This document shows positions 53,955-62,632 of a stretch of 64,000 bases of DNA, piece by piece. The DNA is taken from the NCBI GenBank assembly GCA_900110975.1, contig FOFK01000003.1, positions 207,988-271,987 on the forward strand, read 5' to 3'. The notes under the pieces are model-generated. The model was not told where the DNA came from. It did no database searches and saw nothing but the letters and a program-made list of their open reading frames with translations. Origin of the DNA: Lachnospiraceae bacterium RM5 (GTDB lineage: Bacteria; Bacillota; Clostridia; Lachnospirales; Lachnospiraceae). Position numbers and translations under genes: made by a program. Each line of letters starts with the position of its first letter. Positions within the stretch are counted from its first letter, which is position 1.

Positions 53955-55031
53955 CTAATTCGTCCCATCCGGCTCAACCTGAACCTCGAGCATTATGTAG
54001 CCAACTTTGTCTCCTATGGTCTGATCCGCACTGTTATATCGTCCGCTCCAACCGCTGTATGTAGATGCAGGGGATGTTATAGAAGAAACAGCAGCGGTAA
54101 TCTGTTCATCAGTGGCGTTGCTTCCAAGTGTAATACTGTCAAACACTGTGGAACTGTCAGAACTTGTTGTTGCGAGAAAAATCGAGGGATTAGTAAAAAA
54201 ATACTTCCTTAACTCTGTATTTGCTGTTGAATCAAGCCCCTCTACATTGAGTTCCAAAATATTATTTAGCCTGTTAGGCCACACCCAGTATATGGTCACA
54301 TTTGTATCTCTCGTTATATCTTCCACAGAGAATGTATCTGTGATTAAATGCATTTCATCAACGCCATCATCATTACTGTCATATTTGTAGTAAAATCTGA
54401 TGTGCCCCGAAAGAAATTTCATTGCCTCTGCATCGTCGGCATTTTCTTCATCCATTGCTGTTATTGTTCCGCTTTGATAGCCATCCGAATCATATGTTGT
54501 TTTGTAGCATGTGACTTGTGGTTTGATTTTAGCAGTAAGGCCCGCATCATTCTTTGGAACTATTGTAAACGTCAGCTGTCCGTAAGCACCAGGACTTAAT
54601 CCGTAAGCATCTGATTCAAGTTTTTGTATTTTTCTCATTTCTTCAGCAGTTGGCGTTCCTTCTCCGTTCCACAGATTCTCCATCTGATTCTGAGCTGTCA
54701 ATTGCCATATGATTTTCTGACCATTACTGCCGCCGGTTTCGCTACCGGTTGAGTAACCTGAATCAATAGTAGTTATATAGTTATCATATAACCCTGCCGA
54801 GCCAGATGTACGTAGTTCAAAAGGAGAAGCAACTGTTTTAACTTCCATCCCACTTGCACCAGTTTCTTTATTCATCGAAAACCACGCAATCGCAGCCAAT
54901 ATTGCAATTATTATACAAACTAACAATGTAAGCCCTGTCTTTATAATTTTCAAAAGATCCTTTTTATTTTCTTCTTTTTCATCTTCCACGGCGACACTTA
55001 CGTCGTGGTCATTTTTTTTCATTTCTTCCAT
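53955..55031 (-). CDS. TasA/camelysin-like exported protein (C)
   Basis: A 358-residue protein. A charged cytoplasmic start (Asp/Glu/Lys-rich, 1-27) is followed by a membrane segment (about 29-51) ending AAIAWFSMNKETGASGMEVKTVASPFELRTSG. This is again the AWF-type junction and first beta strand of SipW-type substrates. The rest is Ser/Thr-rich and beta-like. The ATG at 55031 has AAAGGTGG upstream. It is separated from the upstream genes by a 180-bp repeat-bearing gap, so a second promoter is possible there. Confidence 0.72.
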   Translation of the reverse strand: MEEMKKNDHDVSVAVEDEKEENKKDLLKIIKTGLTLLVCIIIAILAAIAWFSMNKETGASGMEVKTVASPFELRTSGSAGLYDNYITTIDSGYSTGSETGGSNGQKIIWQLTAQNQMENLWNGEGTPTAEEMRKIQKLESDAYGLSPGAYGQLTFTIVPKNDAGLTAKIKPQVTCYKTTYDSDGYQSGTITAMDEENADDAEAMKFLSGHIRFYYKYDSNDDGVDEMHLITDTFSVEDITRDTNVTIYWVWPNRLNNILELNVEGLDSTANTELRKYFFTNPSIFLATTSSDSSTVFDSITLGSNATDEQITAAVSSITSPASTYSGWSGRYNSADQTIGDKVGYIMLEVQVEPDGTN

Positions 55032-55069
55032 GACGAACTGCCACCACCTTTCTTTTTTTATACATTAAT

Positions 55070-55215
55070 CTCATTTTTTATACATTAATCTCATCATTGT
55101 TCAAGCCATGCATTAAATTTCTTTTTTACATCAACTGAGTAATTCAAAAATCAACTCAATCCAACTTAACTCAATCTGTTTCAACTCAATCTGTTTCAAC
55201 TCAATCTGCCTTAAC
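55070..55215. repeat. Short tandem repeats before the TasA-like genes
   Basis: A doubled ~20-bp block (TACATTAATCTCATTTTT type, 55060-55095) and three to four copies of a 15-bp unit AACTCAATCTGTTTC (about 55155-55210) fill the gap between the small coiled-coil gene and TasA-like gene C. Confidence 0.8.
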
Positions 55216-55438
55216 TCAACGAATTAAGTTTTTTTTGCAATTCTATCATATGATTTCTGCAGGCGGTTATTTCGCCTGTGTATTTGTTAAACCATTCTAC
55301 ATCAGCTTCGTTTGGCTCTTCCTGTAAGAGGATTGCCTGAACTAGGGCTGATTGGGAACGTTGACGTCGTCTTTCAATTTCGACAATTGTTTTTTTACAA
55401 ATATTAATCTCTCTTTTTAATTTGCTTTTCTCACTCAT
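55211..55438 (-). CDS. Small coiled-coil protein
   Basis: A 75-residue, highly charged and helical protein (KREINICKKTIVEIERRRQRSQSALVQAI...EITACRNHMIELQKKLNSL) with no signal peptide. An AGGAGGAG site precedes the ATG. Probably cytoplasmic. I do not recognise a family; its place in the operon suggests an accessory or scaffold role. Confidence 0.65.
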   Translation of the reverse strand: MSEKSKLKREINICKKTIVEIERRRQRSQSALVQAILLQEEPNEADVEWFNKYTGEITACRNHMIELQKKLNSLS

Positions 55439-55480
55439 ATTACTCCTCCTCGCGGTAAAGTATACTATTATATTTTTCTT

Positions 55481-55984
55481 CTATTGTCCTTTTTTATCGA
55501 TACTATCGACTATTTTTTGTGCTTCATCATATCCTTTATCAAGTCCCTGCAAAATGTCATCTACTGCAGTTTTCATATCATCCAGTTTTGTAACACTTTG
55601 TTCAGGATAACGAAGAAGAACTGTATATAGTTCCTGTATGTTTTTCTTTTTATCTTCTTTTCCATCTAATAAAAATAGAAATGATGCTGCCATATTCATA
55701 TCTGATACAAGCCTTCGATAACGAAATTCTAAGTCGCCTTCTGCTTTTTGATAGCTGTTAATGTCTTCAATGACAGCTCTTAGTCCGATTTCATATTGTT
55801 TTTGATATGTAGCCTGGACTTTCTGGCGTTCGTCTATGTATAATGCAACGAATACAGCAAGTGCAATTGTTGTTATTATTGCAATTATAACGGCTCGTAC
55901 CACTTTCTTTTTCATTAAGTATTCCTGCCCAATATCACGGCTGGTATACTCAATCATTTCTTTTACACTCTTTTTTTTACTCAT
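55481..55984 (-). CDS. Membrane protein of unknown function
   Basis: A 167-residue protein with a cytoplasmic start, one membrane segment (about 28-50, VVRAVIIAIITTIALAVFVALYI) and a helical outer domain with QVATYQKQYEIGLRAVIEDINSYQKAEG-type heptads. Its start overlaps the stop of the SipW-like gene by 4 bp, so it is translationally coupled to that peptidase and may be its partner. I do not recognise a family. Confidence 0.7.
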   Translation of the reverse strand: MSKKKSVKEMIEYTSRDIGQEYLMKKKVVRAVIIAIITTIALAVFVALYIDERQKVQATYQKQYEIGLRAVIEDINSYQKAEGDLEFRYRRLVSDMNMAASFLFLLDGKEDKKKNIQELYTVLLRYPEQSVTKLDDMKTAVDDILQGLDKGYDEAQKIVDSIDKKGQ

Positions 55985-56619
55985 ATCCGCTCATTTTCCC
56001 TCAAGTACTCTTCTATAGCTTCTTTCTTAATTCTTTCTTTGGCTTCATTTATCAAATCTTCCTGACTCTTTCCATCAACCTTTTTCCAGAGCTTGATGAC
56101 ACTTGTTAGTTCATATATGGCGATTGCTATAAAAGCTATCATAATTATTAATAAAATAATTTTTTTCTTATCCATAAATGAATTTGCCCATCTGAATATT
56201 CTGGCTTTTTTTCTGTATTTTCCAATAATCTGGGATTTTCTTACATTTTTTACATCAGTTACATTATTTGCATCTCCCTTTGTAACATACTCACCATTTT
56301 CATTTATATCAATGATTCTATGTGTTACAATCAACCCCTTTGTATTTTCTTCTTCTGAGTAGAAGGAAATAATATCACCAATCTGAAGATTAGTAATATC
56401 TTTTCTATCAATTATTATATAATCTCCGGTTAATATCGTGGGTTCCATGCTTCCTGTAACTATATGCAGTATGCTTTTGCCAAAAATATTTACTACCTGA
56501 TCTTTTGTTGATGAAAGTATCACATAAGCAAATGTAGCTGTTGCAAATATCAATATAAATCCGGATAAAAAGCTAAGTATTTTTTTTAGAATTTTTAATA
56601 TTTGCTTTCGATTAATCAT
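55981..56619 (-). CDS. SipW-like signal peptidase I (Ser/His type), copy 1
   Basis: A 212-residue membrane peptidase. A membrane segment (about 12-34) is followed by LHIVTGSMEPTILTGD (catalytic Ser near 58) and LIVTHRIIDINENG (His near 101), then YVTKGDANNVTD. The His in place of Lys marks the archaeal/ER-like SipW group, which in Bacillus processes TasA-type fibre proteins. A second membrane segment and a charged tail follow (about 155-212). It lies 14 bp after the DUF2357-like gene. Confidence 0.88.
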   Translation of the reverse strand: MINRKQILKILKKILSFLSGFILIFATATFAYVILSSTKDQVVNIFGKSILHIVTGSMEPTILTGDYIIIDRKDITNLQIGDIISFYSEEENTKGLIVTHRIIDINENGEYVTKGDANNVTDVKNVRKSQIIGKYRKKARIFRWANSFMDKKKIILLIIMIAFIAIAIYELTSVIKLWKKVDGKSQEDLINEAKERIKKEAIEEYLRENERI

Positions 56620-56633
56620 CGCTGTAGTACCTT

Positions 56634-59111
56634 TTATTTTTCACCTAATGCACGCTTAAACGCCTTTTCCTGTTCAGCTTTTGTCTTTGATTTAGCCCAT
56701 CTGTAAATACGTTTAAATATATTAATATGATATTCTTTATAGTATTTCTTCATCTGTGCATTAATAGCTTTCTGTTCTTCTAAAGTACGCTTAGGTGGTA
56801 CATAAGCAGGTTTAGGTGAATTCTTTGCTGCCTTCCTTTTCTTTCTTTTGAACTTAATATCATCAATATCCCTTCGGACACGATACTTGGTATTTGGAGC
56901 ATATTTTTTATAATATACTTCCATTTTTTCTCTTCCTTCAGATAATTCTTCAAAGAAGACTTTCATCTTCTTACGTCTCTCTAAGATTCGTACCTGATCA
57001 GGATTATCCGTATCTTTAGGAATATATCCAAATAATACAAAGAGAAGTTTCATAAATATTCTTGGAATAAGATAAACAGGATTATAACTGTATTGTTTTC
57101 TTATTTCCTTAAGTGTTTTACTTTCAAGTCTTGTTCTTTCTGCCTTAAGTCTTGCTGCTCTTTCTTCTTCTCTTAATACTTTTTCTCTCTTTTGCTGTTC
57201 GAGTTTCATTCTTGCCACGATAAGTTTTGGATCATCAACATTCTCATTTTCCATGGCTTTTTCGATTTCAGAAATCTTTTCTTCATCGATTTCTTCTTCA
57301 TCATTATCATCATTTTCAAAACTCTCACTTAATCTTTCAACCAGTTTTTCTTCTTCAGTTTCATTTTCCTTATCTTTTTCTTTATGATTTTCAGCTATTA
57401 TGTCATGTTCATCAGGTACAATGCCCAATGCAACATCCATCTCTGTAGCTTCTTCTTTTGCTATCTTAATGTTTTTAACTTTTTCAATAACAACTTCTGC
57501 TTCTTCAACTTCATCATCAGTAATCTTTGAAATCACTTCATTTGATTCATTAACAAATTTTGCTCTGTCAATGCTGTCTACATCGATACCTTCAGCACCG
57601 CCAAGTTCAGTACGCATATCTTTATTCTGTCTGGCAATACGTTCTCTTTCGGCTGCGATGCGTTCTTCTTCTTCTCTTTTCTTTCTTGCTTCTTCTTCGA
57701 GACGTTTTTCTTCTTCAATTCTTTTTAAACGCTCTTCTTCAAGTCTTGCTCTTTCTCTTTCTGCAGCTTCAATCTCTTTTCTTCTCTTTTCAAGCATCTC
57801 CTGAATTCTGCGTCGTTCTTCTTCTCTTTCGCGTTTGATTCTTTCTCTTTCTTCACGCTTAGCTTCTTCAATACGTCTCTTTTCTTCGATACGTGCTTCT
57901 CTTTCTTTTCGCTTTCTTTCTGCCTCTTCTTCAGCAGCTATTTTTTCAAGTCTCTTTTTTTCACGTACCTTATAATAGTTTTGCTCTATTTCAATTGCTT
58001 TGTCTATCTGCTCAAATATATCATCAGTATTTTCAGGGACTGATTTAACAAAAGCATGTTCACCATCTTCAGCTAAATATCCAACAGTTTCATTTGCATG
58101 AACATTATAACTTCCTGAAAGTAATTCCCTGCCATATTTTTTAACAATCCTTGGTTTTACGGATTTTAATTTTCTCTTTCCAATAACAGGAACGTCTTCA
58201 TCCTCTCCACCGGTATATGATTTAAATAATAACAAATTGCATGCTATTAATTTTTTTAAATCATCCATATACATCTCATCCGGTTTAAGTGCCATATCTT
58301 CAATGTTAATCTCGTATCCTGTCTTATCATAACTTAAAATATATTGCCAAAGATTAAGACATGCCTTTAAATCAACATTTTTCATAATGGCATTTGTACG
58401 CATAATCGGAGGTCTGACAAAATTGTTTCCAAGAGTCTGACAAAGCTCAGAACCTTTATATCCTTCAATGGTCTTTTTAAGTTTTTCAACACGTTGCCAT
58501 ATTGTAAGACCCTGATCGTTTTTGGTTTCAAGACTCTTTGTAGTATCAATGGAGATTTTCATCTGCATGCTTTCTCCATTTTTATCATTTACACCAATGT
58601 CAAAATCAAGTGTGTATACTTCCTCGTCCTTTGAAACCTGTGATAATTTTTCATATCTGGTAATAATAAAAATATATAAACGATCAATAAGCGTATTAAC
58701 AAACTTATTTTCATAAGTGAGTAAACTCTCTTCTTTATGTACATTCAAAAGATGGGATGGAGTTATCTGTCCTGTTCTAGGATCAACACTCTGAATCAAA
58801 TCAGTATGCTGAGCTAAATGTTTAACAGATTCCACTGTAGCCCTCTTTGAAAGAGCAATAGGCACTATCTCCTCCACATCTACAATGGTTTTTGATGGAT
58901 GTCTGACACAATTATCAACGTGGAGTATGCCATTTTCAATGGCTTCTACCCATGATACGTCGATAGTCTTTTCCATCAGCTTACGATTCATAGAAATAGT
59001 GGAGGCAGCGTTGAAAATAAGATTGTTCATTGCTTCAGAAAGATTGTTTTCATCTAAGTTTTCAAAACTATCTTTAAATTCTTCATACCACTTACCATAT
59101 TCTGAATCCAA
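56634..59111 (-). CDS. DUF2357-like protein with long charged coiled coil
   Basis: An 825-residue protein. Residues ~1-340 resemble the DUF2357 group that is usually encoded beside McrB-like ATPases (HLLNVHKEESLLTYENKFVNTLIDRLY near residue 120, then the DLKACLNLWQYIL region). Residues ~381-500 form an extreme Glu/Arg/Lys coiled coil (EEERRRIQEMLEKRRKEIE type). A coil-poor acidic part and a basic C-terminal domain (about 690-825) follow. The nearby ATPase is read just upstream. A nuclease core was not convincingly seen, so this may be a structural or regulatory partner rather than a restriction enzyme. Confidence 0.6.
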   Translation of the reverse strand: MDSEYGKWYEEFKDSFENLDENNLSEAMNNLIFNAASTISMNRKLMEKTIDVSWVEAIENGILHVDNCVRHPSKTIVDVEEIVPIALSKRATVESVKHLAQHTDLIQSVDPRTGQITPSHLLNVHKEESLLTYENKFVNTLIDRLYIFIITRYEKLSQVSKDEEVYTLDFDIGVNDKNGESMQMKISIDTTKSLETKNDQGLTIWQRVEKLKKTIEGYKGSELCQTLGNNFVRPPIMRTNAIMKNVDLKACLNLWQYILSYDKTGYEINIEDMALKPDEMYMDDLKKLIACNLLLFKSYTGGEDEDVPVIGKRKLKSVKPRIVKKYGRELLSGSYNVHANETVGYLAEDGEHAFVKSVPENTDDIFEQIDKAIEIEQNYYKVREKKRLEKIAAEEEAERKRKEREARIEEKRRIEEAKREERERIKREREEERRRIQEMLEKRRKEIEAAERERARLEEERLKRIEEEKRLEEEARKKREEEERIAAERERIARQNKDMRTELGGAEGIDVDSIDRAKFVNESNEVISKITDDEVEEAEVVIEKVKNIKIAKEEATEMDVALGIVPDEHDIIAENHKEKDKENETEEEKLVERLSESFENDDNDEEEIDEEKISEIEKAMENENVDDPKLIVARMKLEQQKREKVLREEERAARLKAERTRLESKTLKEIRKQYSYNPVYLIPRIFMKLLFVLFGYIPKDTDNPDQVRILERRKKMKVFFEELSEGREKMEVYYKKYAPNTKYRVRRDIDDIKFKRKKRKAAKNSPKPAYVPPKRTLEEQKAINAQMKKYYKEYHINIFKRIYRWAKSKTKAEQEKAFKRALGEK

Positions 59112-59154
59112 TACTTTTCTCCTTACTATCTTTTCTCCTAACTGTTTATCTGGA

Positions 59155-59218
59155 CTAATTTACTTTAGTAAATTACTAAATTCTAACTAAAATCTAACTA
59201 AATTCCAATAAAATTCTT
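59155..59218. repeat. Degenerate repeats between the ATPase and DUF2357-like genes
   Basis: A run of imperfect ACTAAAATCTA-like units (about 10-13 bp) fills the 108-bp spacer. Confidence 0.5.
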
Positions 59219-59219
59219 A

Positions 59220-60806
59220 CTAGAATAACTTACGTAATCTCTCAAGATATTCTATAGATTCTTTCATCTTGCCTTTTCCAAATGATTTATTCATGTAAAC
59301 TATTAATTCCTTAAGCTCATCTCTAAGCATTGCAAGGTTTAATGATTCGAATTTTCTAAATATCTTTGTAGCAAGAACGTAATCGATACCATCAAGTTCA
59401 TCACCGCCACAGGCTACATAAACAGGAACAAAAAGGCTCATCTGTTTGATAATACGGTTACCAAAAGCTACTCTTAATTTCTCAATTACCCACAAATCAA
59501 GCTGGTGTATCTTCTTTAAGTTTTCCTGTGAAATTGGGTACTTCTCAAATGCTTCCTCAAATAAAGCATTTAAGTGAGAGAAGCTTACAGTTACATGTTC
59601 TGTAGCAGGTGCCTCAAACTGAACACCCTTTGCATCCAAGTTAATTGGCTGTGCTCTATCATAAACCTTATCTGAAATAGCATATGTAGAATCATCATTA
59701 TTAGCTGTTCCAACATACCAGATGTTTTGTGGAATATGAAGTTTTCCACGAGGAATCTTTTCAGGATCCGTGCTCCATACATTTGAAACAATATCTAATT
59801 CCCATTCATCAGCATTTGGCATTTCCAAAATGGAAAGCATCTCTGCAAAGTAATATTCGATACGGGCGATATTCATTTCGTCTAATAACACGAAGTTGAT
59901 ATCATCATTGTATCCTGCTGCGTATACTCTTTTTAAGAACTCTGTTTCATTATAGTTCTTTGTAAATTCATTGAAGTATCCGAACAATTCTGTTCTGTCA
60001 CGCCATGAAGGCTGTACAGATGCGATTGTTGTATCTACGCCTAAGTACTTACCAAATGAATATGGTAAGGATGTTTTACCTGTACCAGAAATACCTTGTA
60101 AGATAATAAGTTTTGTAGATGCCATGCCGGCTACAAAAAGTCTTACGGTATTTATTTCATAATAAAGATTCATCTTAGAACATGCAAAATTTCTAAAGTT
60201 ATCACAGAACTGCTCTAATGTGATAGAATCATCATACTGTGGTGGAGTGTAACTATGTTTGTAGAAGTTATCAACGTCAAGAAGCTTTGTAAAACGTCTT
60301 TCATTTGTCATGATTACGCCTTCTTCAGCTATCTTACCTTCGCCCTCTTCACCTTCACCTTCAGCACCTGAATCTGAGATATATGCTGCATTTGTATCCA
60401 ATGCAAAGTTTCCATTACCGGTAGCAAGACCAATTTGTGCTACCTTCATAGCCATAATCTCATCTTTTTCTTTTGCCATCTTCATAACTCGTCTTTGCAG
60501 TAAACTTATTTCCTCTAACAAATCCTCGTTACTGACAATAGAATGTCTGAATCTTATATATTTTCTAATGGCAAATATTATTAAAAAGAATAACAGTACC
60601 CAGATCGCTACAACTATGATTATTGCAATAATTGCAAGAACCCAGCTCACCGCACTAAACTGTGTCGAATACGATTTAAATATCTTAATATAATTTTTAA
60701 TATTAAATATTTGCATAAATCCCTGGCTTATACCCGATACTATTTCTTTGAAGCCTTTAAGCATCTCTGAAATAAAAACGAAAAACCATCTTAAAAATGC
60801 ATTCAT
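59220..60806 (-). CDS. Membrane-anchored McrB-like AAA+ ATPase
   Basis: A 528-residue protein. A membrane segment (about 52-81) is followed by a coil and an acidic Gly/Glu linker (about 145-165), then an AAA+ domain with GISGTGKTS (Walker A, 238-246), SVQPSWRDRTELFGYFNE, VLLDEMNIARIEYYFAEML (Walker B, 307-325) and VGTANNDDSTYAISDKVYDRA. The sequence around Walker B and the sensor is McrB-like. McrB normally drives a restriction nuclease on modified DNA. Here it is tethered to the membrane in a surface-protein operon, with the DUF2357-like gene next to it. Confidence 0.85.
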   Translation of the reverse strand: MNAFLRWFFVFISEMLKGFKEIVSGISQGFMQIFNIKNYIKIFKSYSTQFSAVSWVLAIIAIIIVVAIWVLLFFLIIFAIRKYIRFRHSIVSNEDLLEEISLLQRRVMKMAKEKDEIMAMKVAQIGLATGNGNFALDTNAAYISDSGAEGEGEEGEGKIAEEGVIMTNERRFTKLLDVDNFYKHSYTPPQYDDSITLEQFCDNFRNFACSKMNLYYEINTVRLFVAGMASTKLIILQGISGTGKTSLPYSFGKYLGVDTTIASVQPSWRDRTELFGYFNEFTKNYNETEFLKRVYAAGYNDDINFVLLDEMNIARIEYYFAEMLSILEMPNADEWELDIVSNVWSTDPEKIPRGKLHIPQNIWYVGTANNDDSTYAISDKVYDRAQPINLDAKGVQFEAPATEHVTVSFSHLNALFEEAFEKYPISQENLKKIHQLDLWVIEKLRVAFGNRIIKQMSLFVPVYVACGGDELDGIDYVLATKIFRKFESLNLAMLRDELKELIVYMNKSFGKGKMKESIEYLERLRKLF

Positions 60807-60898
60807 TCCAAAACCCCTCCCTGACCATTATTTTTCCGGCGGGAAATAAATCTTTCTTTTTCTTTTCTCAATTGTTCTCTAGGTTCTTTTATGTCGTT

Positions 60899-61732
60899 CT
60901 ATAATGTTTTTTCAGCAGTTTCTACAACTGTTTTCGCAACATCTTCTGTTTTATCTTCTACAGATTCTGCTACATCTGCAATTTCTTTTTCTGTGTTTTC
61001 AGCATTTCCCACAGCTTTATTTGCTGATTTTTCTACTGCATCTTTAGCTTTATCAACTGCATCTGCTATGTCTGCTTCTTTATCTTTATCTTTATCAGCT
61101 ACATCTGCTTCTTTATTTCCAAGTCCCTGAAGATATTCTTCAACAGCTTTCTTCTTAATCTCTTCCTCTTCTTCATCGCTGATAACCGGCTTCTTGTATT
61201 CAATAAGTGTTTCAATGAATTTATAAAGCTCTACAAGGAAGAATATTGCCATTGGAACAAGGATACATATAAAGAATCCTTTCTTTGTCTGTAAGAAATC
61301 TAACTTCTTACCAAATCCTGGTATGGATTTATTTGTCCATTTACCAATAACATCTCCACTTGAAACTGCTAAACTATCTTCAACATCATTTGCATCACCT
61401 TTTGTTGTGAAAGAAATGTTATTATCTTCTTTATTTACCTCTGTAATTCTATGGGTATTAATAATTCTTGTTCCATTAACCATAGTGTAGAAAGTAATAA
61501 CATCGCCTTTTTTCAACTTATAAAGGTCATCAACTTCCTTAATGATGACTAAATCACCCTTCTTAAATGTTGGCGACATTGAATTTGTCTTTACGGTCAT
61601 TGGCATATATCCAAATAAATTGCTTATGCCATTGTTTCTCTCCGAACTAAATACCGTTATCGTAACAAGTAAACCAAATATCAATAATCCCCACATCAAA
61701 ATATTTACAATAATTCTTAATAGTTTTTTCAC
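60899..61732 (-). CDS. SipW-like signal peptidase I (Ser/His type), copy 2, with Ala/Glu/Lys tail
   Basis: A 277-residue peptidase with one membrane segment near the start (about 8-29), MTVKTNSMSPTFKKGDLVII (catalytic Ser near 56) and IINTHRITEVNKE (His near 98), then FTTKGDANDVEDS. A second membrane segment lies near 150-170. The last ~75 residues are a repetitive Asp/Glu/Lys/Ala tail (KDKDKEADIADAVDKAKDAVE type), probably cytoplasmic. It is distinct from copy 1 in tail and may process a different substrate. Confidence 0.87.
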   Translation of the reverse strand: MKKLLRIIVNILMWGLLIFGLLVTITVFSSERNNGISNLFGYMPMTVKTNSMSPTFKKGDLVIIKEVDDLYKLKKGDVITFYTMVNGTRIINTHRITEVNKEDNNISFTTKGDANDVEDSLAVSSGDVIGKWTNKSIPGFGKKLDFLQTKKGFFICILVPMAIFFLVELYKFIETLIEYKKPVISDEEEEEIKKKAVEEYLQGLGNKEADVADKDKDKEADIADAVDKAKDAVEKSANKAVGNAENTEKEIADVAESVEDKTEDVAKTVVETAEKTL

Positions 61733-61798
61733 CAGTCCATTTACCTTTCTTAGTTTGTTTATTATTCTTGTTTTTTATATTTTTTAATCAATATATAA

Positions 61799-61846
61799 TC
61801 TAGTTTAGTTTCTAGTTTAGTTTCTAGTTTAGTTTCTATTTTTTGC
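61799..61846. repeat. 12-bp tandem repeat (TCTAGTTTAGTT)
   Basis: Three perfect copies and a partial one in the spacer between the SipW-like copy 2 gene and the membrane-anchored surface protein gene. Confidence 0.9.
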
Positions 61847-61873
61847 TCTATTATGTTCTTATGTTCTTTAATC

Positions 61874-62602
61874 CTAAGTTGTCTCAACAATCTTGAAGTT
61901 CATTCCAAACTTGATTGTTCCGCCTACAATAGCATCAACACAATCCGGATCGTTACCCTCTAACCAAATGATAACTGTGTATTTATCCTTATCACCCGGC
62001 TTGAATTTCTCTTTCTTTTCCCTCATTACCAGGCTTGAAGAAAGGAATTCCTCATCGCAATCACTTTCTTTTCCTTTACCTGTTGATTTTGTTTTGCCAT
62101 AAACAGTCTTCTCACCATTCTTGTAAATAGCAACCCTGACCGCTTCATCTACACCTTTTTCAACATTCTCGATAGTCATATCACCCTGATATGAAATCGT
62201 ATCATCACCTGAATTAATCAGATAAAACGTGTAGGCTATATAATTTTTTCCATTATGACTTCCATTGACCATATCAATATTTTCCGGCAAATCATTTGCA
62301 CTGATATTTGTCATGTCATAAACTGTGTTTGCATTAAGTACCGAAACTTTCCTGTCATAATCCGGCGTTTCTGACAGACACAAACCCTGATTAACCATAT
62401 CATATTTATTAACTCTTACCGTGAAACTTCCAAATTTATCATAAAAGTAAGAAATTGCATATGCTACGGCTACTATAACAACCAGAATAATGATTAAAAG
62501 ACCTATTATCCTGGTAATCAGTACATATCGCTTTGCTTCATTCGCGCTTCTTCTAAGCCCGGCGATATCTTTGAGCTTACCCTTTTCTTTTTCATTACTC
62601 AT
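61874..62602 (-). CDS. Membrane-anchored surface protein of the SipW run
   Basis: A 242-residue protein starting at MSNEKEKGKLKD (ATG at 62602, GAAGG site). Membrane segment about 28-54 (VLITRIIGLLIIILVVIVAVAYAISYFYD), then a beta-like outer domain with DRKVSVLNANTVYDM...YIAYTFYLINSGDDTISYQGDMTIENV, the pattern seen in camelysin-like and SipW-associated proteins (typically 'FYL-N-GD--I-Y'). Probably a fibre or anchoring component processed by the next gene's peptidase. Confidence 0.72.
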   Translation of the reverse strand: MSNEKEKGKLKDIAGLRRSANEAKRYVLITRIIGLLIIILVVIVAVAYAISYFYDKFGSFTVRVNKYDMVNQGLCLSETPDYDRKVSVLNANTVYDMTNISANDLPENIDMVNGSHNGKNYIAYTFYLINSGDDTISYQGDMTIENVEKGVDEAVRVAIYKNGEKTVYGKTKSTGKGKESDCDEEFLSSSLVMREKKEKFKPGDKDKYTVIIWLEGNDPDCVDAIVGGTIKFGMNFKIVETT

Positions 62603-62632
62603 ACACAATACCTTCTGAAATAAATTTTTATT

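Noticed and set aside
57227..57838. Plus-strand Phe/Leu-rich ORFs opposite the coiled-coil gene
   Set aside because: They mirror the Glu/Arg/Lys codons of the minus-strand coiled coil and have no ribosome site.
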